Below are positions 50,450 through 60,774 of a stretch of 64,000 bases of DNA, piece by piece; the stretch's first letter is position 1; each line of letters starts with the position of its first letter. Position numbers and translations under genes: made by a program. The notes under the pieces were generated by a model, which made no database searches, had not been told where the DNA came from, and saw only the letters and a program-made list of their open reading frames with translations. Source of the stretch: Porphyra umbilicalis (lineage: Eukaryota > Rhodophyta > Bangiophyceae > Bangiales > Bangiaceae); NCBI GenBank assembly GCA_002049455.2, contig KV918861.1, forward strand, positions 124,001 through 188,000, written 5' to 3'.

Positions 50450-51850
50450 GCTGGGGGGGGGGGAGGCGGGCGGTTTTTGGGCGCCGCGCCGCGCGCCGGG
50501 GCCGCCGCGCGCGGCTGCCGCCGCCGCGCGCCGCCGCGCGCCGCCGCGCGCCGCCGCGCGCGCACCGGCCCCGGCGGCGCTGGGGTGCGGGGGGGGGGGG
50601 CGGGCTGGTTTTAGGCAGCGGGCCGCGCGCCGGGGCCGCCACGCGCGGCCGCCGCCGCCGCCCGCCGCCGCGCTCGCACCGGCCCCGGCGGCGCTGCGGG
50701 GGGGGGGGGGGCGGGTTTCGGGCGCCGCGCCGTGCGCCGGGGTCGCCACGCGCGGCCGCTGCCGCCGCGCGCCGCCGCGCGCCTCCGCGCGCCGGCACGC
50801 GCGCACCGGCCCCGGCGGCGCTGGGGTGCCGGGGGGGGGGGGGGGCTGATTCTAGGCGGCGGGCCGCGCGCCGTGTCCGCCACGCGCGGCGGCCGCCGCC
50901 GCCCGCCGCCACGCTCGCACCGGCCCCGGTGGCGCCAGAGGGGGGGGGGCGGCCGGTTTTAGGCGCCGCGCCGTGCGCCGAGGCGGCCGTGCGCGGCCGC
51001 TGCCGCCGCGCGCCGACGCGCGCCGCCGCGCGCGGCCGCTGCGGCCGCGCGCCGCCACGTGCCGCCGCGAGCCGCCGCGTGCCGCGGCGCGCGCACCGGC
51101 CCCGGCGGCGCTGGGGTGCGTGGGGGCGGGGGGGCGGGCTGGTTTTGGGCAGCGGGTCGCGCGCCGGGGCCGCCACGCGCGGCGGCCGCCGCCACCCGCC
51201 GCCGCGCTTGCACCGGCCCCGGCGGCGCTGGGGGGGGGGGGGGGGCGCTAATATAGGGCGCCCTGCCGCGCAGCAGGGCCGCCGCCCGCGGCCGCCACCA
51301 CCTCGCGCCGCCACGCGCGTACCGGCCGCGGCGGTGCTTGAGGCACGCGGGGCGGGCTGCGTTCCGCCGCCGCGCCGCGCGCCGGGGTTGCTGCCCGCGG
51401 CCACGGCCGGCGCCGGCGGCTACGGGCGCACTGGCCCCGGCGGCGCTGGGGGGGGGGGGGCGGGCAATTTTTGGGCGCCGTGCCGCGCGCCGGGGCCTCC
51501 GTCCGCGACTGCCGCAGCTGCGCGCCGCCACGGGCGCACCGGCCCTGGCGGCGCTGGGGAGCTGGGGGGTGCGAGGGCGGGCGGTTATTGGGCAGCGGGC
51601 CGCGCGCCGCGGCCGCCGTCCGCGTCCGCCGCCGCCGCCCGCGGCCACCGCTGCCGCCCGCAGCCTCGAGTGCACCGGCCCCGGTGGCCCTGGAGCGGGC
51701 GGGTGCAGGCTGGTTCTGGCCGCTGCGCCGCGCGGCGTGCCCGCCACCGCGCCCACCGCCGCCGGCGACGGGCGTAGGTGCACCGGCCGCGGCGGTTTTG
51801 GCGGTGGGAGGGGGTGGTGCCGTTTTTTTGCGCCGCGCCGCGCGCGGCGG
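50450..51850. repeat. GC-rich minisatellite, ~11 units of 110-180 bp
   Basis: Each unit opens with a run of 8-13 G, then CGGGCTGGTTTTAGGCGCCG-like sequence, GCGCGCCGGGGCCGCC, a variable (GCCGCCGCGCGCC)n core and CGCACCGGCCCCGGCGGCGC. Unit starts include about 50453, 50590, 50699, 50831, 50941, 51121 and 51232. Length variation comes from the inner core. Long frames on both strands are by-products of the repeat. Confidence 0.85.
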
Positions 51851-52692
51851 CCTCCGCGCGCGGCTGCCTCCGCCGTGGCGCGGGCCGCCGCTGCTGCCGT
51901 GGCACGCGGCCAGAGTAGCGGCTGTGGCGGTGCAGCTGGGGGCGGCGCGGCTGCTTTTGTGCGCCCGGTCGGGAAGCGCCCAATGGCGACAGCTGCTCCT
52001 GCCTCCCGTGGGCACGAGCGCACCGGACGTGACCGCGCTGCGGGGGAAGACTGGGAGGTTATTGCGCGCCGCGCCGGGCGCCGTGCGGCGGCGCTGGCGC
52101 TCGCGCCGTCCCTAGACTCCCTGTTGCCGCTGCAGATGCCGCAGTCCTCCTCGCGCCGTCCCACCATCTCTTCCGTCCTTCGGCCGTCGCCACTGCGAAG
52201 GCTTCCCCCGAGCTGCCGCCACCGTCGCTGCCATTGTATCGCAGCGCTACTTTCTCTCCCCCTTCCGTTGCTGATCAGTTCCGCCGTCCGCTGCCACATT
52301 GTTTTCTGCACCGTGCGACGGCGGCTGTGCCATATCGAGGATCTATGCGACGCCTCCTTCCTTCCCGCTGTTGTGTTCCTTGAATGCCGTGGCTGGTTAT
52401 CTATATCCCCTTCCGTTGCACAAAAGTATAGAAGTATGAGCCACACCGGTTACCCAGTCATGCGTATGAGAGGAGGAGCGGGTCGACTTGGTAGAGAGAG
52501 TCTGGCATGATCAGCGTACGTCCGATGAGAGACTAGAAAAGGGACTGGATACGAGGCACACAACTGTTTACTCGCCTACTACTGCCAGCCACCAAGGAAC
52601 AACCAGGATGCGCAGAAGAGTTGATAGAACAGGGTGTAAGATGCATTAAATGACAGGAAAGAAAAGACGAAGAAAGAAGCGCACACAATACC
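51851..52692. other. Region between minisatellite and KDZ-like gene
   Basis: The first 250 bp are degenerate GC-rich repeat, then more balanced DNA. No gene or RNA was recognised. The last 200 bases form the 3' flank of the minus-strand gene that ends at 52693. Confidence 0.35.
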
Positions 52693-55600
52693 CTAGACCT
52701 CATCTTCATCCTCCGAGGCCTCCCCGCCAGAGTATACAGCACCCTGAGAGTCCGAGGACTCCTGGCCGAGCACGTTGGCGCCGAAAAAAGCAGCCCTAGC
52801 CTTTCTTGCATGACCATTGTCTTGCACGATAGCTCTATCAGAGACGGTTGGGTCCTCCAGGGCGACAACAACTCCGAGACCCCTAAGAGTGCTGCGAAGA
52901 ACGGCACGGACAGCAGCCTGCCCAGACACTACACCATCGGCGCCGAGTTGGTCGAGACCCTCACCACCAGCATCGTCGGTGCGGAGCAGTTGATCGCCTC
53001 CCTCCACACCTTGCCCTTCCCGTCTTTGCTCAGCCACCCCGCCGTCAACTTTGTGCGCGGCGCCTTGCTCACCCCTTCCGGCGTTCTCTGCGACAGCAGC
53101 ACGTCCGTCAGCTGCCGGCTGAGGTCTACCAGCAGCGGCATCCGCAGCTCGTGCGGCCGCGAAGCCGGCAGCGTGACCAAGACCGCCACAGACGACACCT
53201 ACAGCCGCTCGGGCGCTGCGTTGGCCGACCTCCGCAGCCTTGACCAACACAGCTTCTGTAACAGCGGCTTGTATCGTTGCTTGAACGGGGAAGAGGGCGG
53301 CGCACTGACCAGCCGCTGCGGCGGCGGCCTCTCCGGCAGCCGCGCCGGCGTCTCTGACGCCTGCCTCGAGCGCAACGTGGTATGTCGCCTGCACAGCCGC
53401 CAGCCCGGCAGCTCGGCCGAACACGTGGCCGGCTGCTTGGCCGGCGGCTAGACCTGCCTCCTGCGCCGCCGAGTCAACAGCTTGCGCGACTACCACTGGC
53501 AGTGCATCGGCAACAGCCACATGCACAGGGTGGAGAGGGGCAACTGGTGCGGCAGCGGTAACCTCGGCGGCAGCGTCAGCAAGCCCGACTTGCTGCCCGC
53601 CGCCTCCGCGCCGACCACCGCCGTCATTGTCGTCGCCGTCATCTCCACCATCCGCTGCATCCACGGCTTCAGCAGCAGCAGCGGCCTGCTGCAAGCCAGC
53701 TGCGCACGTGCAGCACCGCCGGTCGCAGTAGTCCTGCACGTGGGAGTGAAAGAAGGCGCACATTTGCCGGTGGCTTGTCTCTTTTCGCAACTCCCGCCTC
53801 ATCTTGACGCGCAAATTGATCGTCGCCGCCAGGAGCCGCATCTGGATGATGAAGTGGTCCTGGCGCAGGTGCGCGAGGTGCGTCTTGTACGCCTTATTGA
53901 TAGAGTGGCGGCTCTCTGCACAGGCGGTACTGTGCCTTACCGAACGCGACGGGTACGCGTCGGCGTCGAAGATGCGCGAGCACTTGTGCTGGTGCTTGAC
54001 GTTGTGGGGGCGGTCCAGGCTGCACGCCATGGACGACTCGTTCACCAGCCACGGCACGCGGCGCGCCGCGTTACGGGCGAGCTGACAGGCCGTGTCAAAA
54101 TACACTACCTTTGGAAGCAGGGGGAAACGCTGCACCAGCGACGCGAGCACGTGCGATGGCGATTCGGCTTTGTCCAGGAAGTCATAGCCGATGAGCAGAC
54201 CGCACAGGCACAAGAAGTTTTCGATGCCCGGCATGAACGTCTCCGACGTCAGCCACTTGTGCCGGCAGTCGTCCTCGCCGAGCTCCTTGGCCGCCATGGC
54301 GCGGAGCGTCTCCCGGTCCGCGCCGACCTTGGATGCCCGAGCGGCGTTGACCGCGTCGGCCTTGCCGTCAGTAATGAATGCCCGGACAGGCTCCAAGTCA
54401 GGCCAGACCTGGCCGCTGCGCACTTCTTCCACCTGCGCGTCGGCACGTGCCAACGAGTGGGCGGTGCAGCCGAGGCGCCGAGACGCAGGGGGCGGACCGG
54501 GTCGGTCGGCCACGTGCGCCGCCAGTTTGGCAGGAGACACCTCCCTCCACTGGCTTTCGAACTCGGTGGAGGAGGGGGGGGCGCGCCGCCGCCACTCCGA
54601 CTCCCAAAGCGCGTCGACGTCACACGCGTAAAGAAGAAGCTCCGCGATGGCCCGCGTCACGAGCGGCTCCGTGTCGGCACCCATACCAACGAGCCGAAGA
54701 AAGGGCCACAAGATGCCCACCGACTCTACCGCTACGGCAAAGCGCCGCCAGTCCTCCACTTGCTGAGCCCGAACAATTTTGACCGCCAGCGCCCGAATGC
54801 GCACCCGGTCGAGACCCGCCAATGCCCCCAGAAGAGGCTGGCCCAAGAAGGTCGACAAAAACCGTCGAACGGTCCGCCACCGCTCCCGCATTTCAACGGC
54901 GGGCAGCCCCGTGCCGACTGCATCGGCCATAGGCAGCGCGACGGGGAAGGCACCAACGAGCGGTGCGGCGGGCTCGCCACCGACGCCTCCAGCCACAGAT
55001 GTGGGGACGCCGGCCGCAATGGGGGCGGAAAAAGCCGCTTGGGTGGCGTCGACATCGAACCCTCGGCCGCCAACTGAGTCGCTCGTCCCGGCCGCCTCGG
55101 CGTCGCCGTCGTTGTCGCCGTCGACGTTCGCCCCGTCCTCGGTGGCCGGCGGCGGGTCCTGGTCCGTCAACGAGAGAGAGAAAAAAGAAAAGAAGAGAAG
55201 ACTGGCCGCCCACTGCAAAGTCATTGGGCTGGCGACGACAACTCCCGGCCCGCGCGGCGCGGGGGTGTCCGCCATGGAAGAGCCAAGATCCCTCAAGGCT
55301 GAAAACTCAGTCTTGGACAGCCGCACTGCCTCCATCCGCTCCGATGTCAGCGCCTTGCGGATCGCGGCGCGGAGGGACGCCACCGGCAGCACCGAGGCAA
55401 AGTTCGTGTCGATGGGTACGACCCGGACGTCCTCCGTCACACGGAAAAGTGGCTGAGACTGGCTCCGCAGGATTGAGAGCACCTCCCCGTCGGCAATAAC
55501 CGCCCAGTACGGGCGGTCGCCGTCAACCTTGCACTTCGTGCAACGGAAGAGGGAGGCTGGAACGATCAGCGTCCGTGCGTAGCGGTGCACCGCGGCGATG

Positions 55601-57317
55601 ACCGTCTGGCGCGCCAGCACCGACGAGGCGCCGGAAAGGGACTTGGACACTTCCAGCAAAAAGCATAGCACCGCTGCGGCAGAGGAGAGCGTGCTGTGCC
55701 CCGTAAAAACCATCTGCGTGATCACGTCCATGAAGGTGCGCGTGAACACCGTCTTGGTGGTTGAGGCAAAGAGGGACTCGCTGGCGCCGTCGTACGGCAC
55801 AAGCTCGCCACACGCGCAAGTCCATCGTCGCACGGTCACTGCCACGCGGCCGCGTAGCGTGTGTAGCGTGGCCCCTGCGTTCTTGACCTCCAAGCCATTG
55901 TACGCTCCACCGCACTTGAAGCAGACCGCCTCGCACAATACATTGGGAAAGACCGTCGGCTCACCCGTCGCCCTACCAGCAGCGGCCAGCTCATCCCACA
56001 GCAGGCAGTCGGACACCTCCCCCGTACACGGGAGGAAGTTCCGAGAGCTCCTTCAACGAACCTCGTCCGCGAACGCAGCGTCTGCAGCCGCGTCGGGCGG
56101 CACGGCCGGCGCGGACGCTCGCTCCGCCGCCGCCTCCGGTAGGTGAACGTCTCTAAAGGGGTCGTTAAAGTTGCCGCCCATCTCGTTAGCGGCCTGGGTT
56201 GTGGCACGTAACTCCGTGCACCACTCGGTCACGGCCGCTGCGTGCGGGCACCACCAGTGGTCCTTGGCACAGCTCAGCTGCGTGCACGCAGCGCGCATCT
56301 GCTGGCGCTTCTTTGACCGGCTCTTGCCCATTCGGGGGCGGATGACAACCACCGCCCACGCGCCGCCGGACTGCACCGCAAACACGCCGCGATTCTTGGA
56401 CGTCTTGGTCGCAAAATGTGCGGTGTAGTCGGTCACCGTCGCCCCGGCCCCATTGTCGAGATGTGGGAAGCGGTCAAGGAACTCTGCGGCGGTCTCCAAG
56501 CCGGCCGCCGCCGTCAGTGTCACCACGGACGCCTTGAGTGCACGGGCATGACAGCAGGTCGACGACAAGCCGATGGATGTTCGCATCTCCACCGACTCGG
56601 CGCCGCCGCGGCCGCCGCACGAGCAGAGAAACAGCACCTCGCCGCGGACGCGGCCGCACCACACGGCGTAACCCCGCTCGCCCTCAGACAGAACCACCGC
56701 CGCACCGTCGGCAACGCACGCCACGCGGAACAGCGTGCCGTGCCCTGCGACCCGATCGCCTGGGGCTCCGCCGAGATAGTCAACCCCAGCGCCTGGGTGA
56801 TGCGTGAAGCGATGATTTCGATCAGCCCCAAGACCTCCGGCCGGTCATCCACCACGTCGGGCTCGGGCTCTGACAGGACGGCGCTGTCGCCGATGTCGTC
56901 ATCCCCCACCCCCGCCGGGTCAACCAGCTCCGTCGGCGCCTCTGGGTCGGAAGCGCCAGCGGCAGGGTCATGAGCACCCTGCCGTCGGCGTGACGGCCGC
57001 CGCTGACCGTCTCCCGCCCTGGCAGCCCCGCCCGCTGCGCCTGCTACGGTCGCCCCGCCCGCCCCACCCGACCGGGCGGCACCGCCCGCACCGCCCGCTC
57101 TTCGCCGACGAGTGCGCTTGCTGGGGCGGGACGGTGCGTCGGTTCTAGGCCGTCGAGCCCGAAGATCTTGAGGAAAGAAAGCGAGAGCAGCGCGCAGATC
57201 CTCTGCCAGGAACATGGGGACAGCCCGTGCGCATCGGCGGATAGCCAACATCGGCGCCGGCAGCGCTACACGGCCATCCTCAGCTTCCTCATCCGACCCG
57301 ACGCCCGCCTCCGCCAT
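52693..57317 (-). CDS. KDZ-like transposase with SWIM zinc finger
   Basis: Minus-strand gene in at least two or three exons. The 5' part (57317 to about 56860) is acidic and Arg/Gly-rich. The next block (about 56790-56056) holds a SWIM zinc finger: CSC, about 20 residues, then CCHARAL. It ends in an in-frame stop that a possible 45-nt GT-AG intron would remove. The main block (56016-52693, 1107 codons) has a Cys cluster (VCFKCGG at ~31, WTCACGELVPYDG at ~65, FRCTKC at ~158). KDZ-style DDE candidates follow: Asp in VIADGEVL (~175), Asp in YFDTACQLARNAARR (~638) and Glu in ACAESRHSINKAYKT (~700). Residues beyond ~800 form an Ala-rich helical tail with an acidic end. Cys clusters plus DTACQL-type blocks are typical of Kyakuja-Dileera-Zisupton transposases. 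It looks possibly intact. Terminal repeats were not found. Confidence 0.6.
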
Positions 57318-60300
57318 CTCACCGGCGCCGCAGACGTCACCAGCGCCGCCAAGGAAAGTATCGGAGAGATGCAGCCCGCGTCGAGCCCGTCCGAGGTCAC
57401 GGCTACGGCTGTACGGTTGAGCCGGCCTGCGTCGGGAAGGAAGCAGGAAAGGCCAGACCTGCTAGGCGACCGCCGCAAGGTCGCAGTTGGAGGCGTTTAA
57501 AGACAGTGGGAGCACTTGCACGGCACGTTCGACATGAGCACAGGTGGGGAAGGGGGGGGAGGGTGGCAAGAGAGTGGGAGCACGTCGGCGGCATAGGCGC
57601 CGTGGAGGCGTTTCAGCGGGGATCACCGGTGGTGGCGAGACGGCGGTGGGCCGCCCACCCACCGCCACACATCTCCCCAGCACAGCCAGTGCAGGCCATG
57701 TGACCAAGCATGACAGTGCAATAACTACGTATTGCATCCGCCAAGACGAATTGTAAGTACGAAAACGACACCTCTTCCTCTTCCAACGCCTGCTTGCAGT
57801 GGAGGCCCTCATTCTCTCACTGCTGCCACAGTACCCCTCATCTAGTATGAGTGGCTACTGCTAAACAGCCCGGCAACCAGGCGTCCATCCCTGGCGGTAT
57901 GGGCGCCATCGCCCCGAGGCATGGACTTCAGCACAACAGCAACAGGTCGCCGCTGTTTCCGCCCGTCCGCTGCCGTTGCCGCCGGGTGCAGCCGCAGCCT
58001 CGATTGAGGCCCCTGAGCTACTTGGCGAGTGAGCACCGGCGCCCATCGTTGTTAAAGAACCCACCGACTATAGGGGCGTTGGAAGTGACTGACTGCCCCC
58101 CATATACTGACAGTCACCGTCGTGCAGATGTACGCTTGCATACGGGTCAGCTGCAGCATTCCCAGCAGTTCACATGTCCCCATCGATTTCCACCACCGAC
58201 GTGCCCCGACCTGATTGAGACCATAACCCAGTACTCGAGGCGGCCCGCGAGCCGCTTTGTCGATCGACAGAGCGCCCCTGTCAGGTCATCAGAGCAGATA
58301 TACACGGCATCCAGCTGACTGTGCCATGCAGGATGGTGAGGTATCTGGAACACTTTGTCTACATTTTCCGGCATGGCAAGGCCGTCAGACCCTCACTCGC
58401 TGATGACTGGGGTTCCCATCGTTCGCGCTCGCTCCAGATGGGAGCGCCATATTCAGCTGGGCCACCACTGGAGCCCCAACTGATGGCCTGAAATCTGTCA
58501 CCGCGGACGCCGGTGGTGAGACAGGGCGAGACAGCCGAGCCTGGCTGCTGCCGACTGCCGCCACCGCCACAGCCTCTCCCATGCAATCACCCTCATGTAT
58601 CGCACAAGCTCGTTTTCCCCCCTCCGGCCGCCAATCTTCCGAGCGGACAGTGAGGACGGCAGTCCATGACAGTTTAAGCCGCCATATTGCCGCCTCTCCT
58701 GTGGGTCCCACGACTGCTGCTCCCAACGCAACGGCCGAAAAACGCGCGGCCGCAGCCGCAGCGGCGCAGTACCAGCAGGCCAGTCCAAGACTTTCACCTC
58801 CCCACTCCCACCCATCCCCATACAGCCTCAGTAGCGGGCAGGACAAGCGACACAGATGCACCACCAGGACACGGCGCTCGCCAAGGCTACCCAAAGAAGA
58901 AGCGGATGCCCGTGAGGCCAGGAGCGAGGGACGCGGGGACTACAATGGGGAGCAGGGGCGTAGCGCCGGTGGCAGGGAGGGGGGGGGACGAGCAGCACCA
59001 GAAGCGAAGACGCGGTGCGGGAATGACAATGCACCAGAGCGGGTAACACGAAACGGCACGACGCTTGGCGTGTCCGTCCAATGGGTGGTCCTCCACATTT
59101 CTGAGATACTTTCCTGTCCTTCTGTGGCCGTAAGTTCCCGATTTTTGCTCACTGCACACGTGCTGGCGGCGGATCAAGCCATCTCATGCTAAAACGTTGC
59201 AGCAGATCTGGCGAGCAGCACGGATGCTTACCCTTCCATGCGACCTCACTCGTGAGAAGAGTGACAGTGTGAGACGAGTCCGGACCCGGGCGGCCTGCCG
59301 CTTGTGACCTGCGCGCGCGCGGGCTGGCGAATAGCCCCTTTCGCCTCTGCGACCGCGCGTGAATCGAGCACGGCGGGGAGCCGGTCCCCATGGCGCCACG
59401 TCCGCGCGAGATGCACTGGCCGGCAGAGTTATCGGGGCGCCCCATCAGCGGTGGCCGCCTGGCGTGAACAATGCTTGAGTGAGTGTTGAGGGACCGGGAC
59501 TGTGCGCCAGCGCCTCTGCACAAAGCTCACGTGCGATGAGCCCCTCATGACGCCCTGTATGCGTGGCCAGGACGGTGCAAGGGGCGATGGCCACCGTCTC
59601 CTGGGCCGGACATCTGTCAGGCAGTACCTTAAAGCTACAGGAAAGATGGTAGTACCGTGTGCCGCGCGCCTTGTACACGGTTTTTCCGCCACCACTGCGG
59701 AGAACTCGCCGCGGCTGGCATACAGTCTCTCTCTGGGTCCATCCCGGGAGGGGGTCCATCACTAGGACCGTCCACCGCCGGCGACGCGCCTCCCTGTCGC
59801 CGCCGACGCAACTGCTGTTTGCCGCCCCCGCTACGGTTTTGGCCCCACCAGGCCCGTCTGTCGGTGTCGACACTACCAGTCTGCCACGGTGCCCCATCTG
59901 GCAAGCGGCCCCGCGGGCGTTTCTGCAGTCACGTGACCCAGCCTCTGCCACCCGACCCCAACCGCTGCTGTAACGGTCCAGAGGCGGTTGCCACCAGCAC
60001 TATCCCGAGGTTCCGACGATTGATTCCTCCCTCCTCAAGAGGACGGAGAGGGTGCTGGTGGCCTCCCACGAAGGCGCGGCGGTGTAGGCGGGAAGTGCTG
60101 CTCTGCTGGTGCAGGGAGGGGCGATACAGACGGTTGCGGAGGTGTGGGTGCCGGCGGGGGCGGCCGCGGTTGTGAGAGTATGTGACTGTAGATGGAGGGG
60201 GAGAGACGTGTATCGGCCGACCGTGCCGGTCGCGGCTGCGGTCATGGGGTTCGTGGCCCCCGCCCTGGGGGTGGGCTGGAAGGGCACTGTCATAAACCCT

Positions 60301-60774
60301 GGCTTCGGGCACCGCGAGCTTGATGTCCGGCCGCAGTGGATCGGGCGGCGGAGGGCAATGGTGGACTCGGGGGGAGGTGCTCCCGGGCAATGACGCGGGG
60401 GTGGGGTGCGCAACGCGGTCGTTCCGCGCTAACGCGGCATCGGCTGGATACCTTGGAGGAACCCCTCTGAATGAGGGCACCCAGTACATCGGCACCTGTG
60501 CACAGAGAGAAACAGAGGCAATGCGTGTCTTAATCCGTACTAGTAGAGCTATACTTTCCGTACGCTGCATCCACAGCCGCCCCCGTCATGCCACAGCTTC
60601 ATTCTGTTCTGGGTTGTAGCAACAAGCGGAGGGCAGGTAGATATCATGTACGACGCAGCTAAAAGTGAAGAGTACCTACACACAACAGATACGAGGTAGG
60701 AAACGAAGCTACTGCACCAGCTCACACGTGGAGAAGGACTAAAATCAATGCACACGAAGAACGATGAAAGAAAT
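57318..60774. other. 3.5 kb without a recognised gene
   Basis: Mixed-composition DNA separating two minus-strand genes. Overlapping frames (for example 57851-58318, 58385-58894, 59657-60175, 59929-60570) show no recognised domain and clash between strands. The first few hundred bases should hold the promoter of the KDZ-like gene; the last hundred are the 3' flank of the 921-codon gene. I saw no tandem repeat or terminal inverted repeat. Confidence 0.4.

Noticed and set aside
50439-52510. Frames of 320-495 codons in the GC-rich minisatellite
   Set aside because: Each follows the tandem unit and simply repeats low-complexity Arg/Ala/Pro sequence; no non-repeat core was seen.
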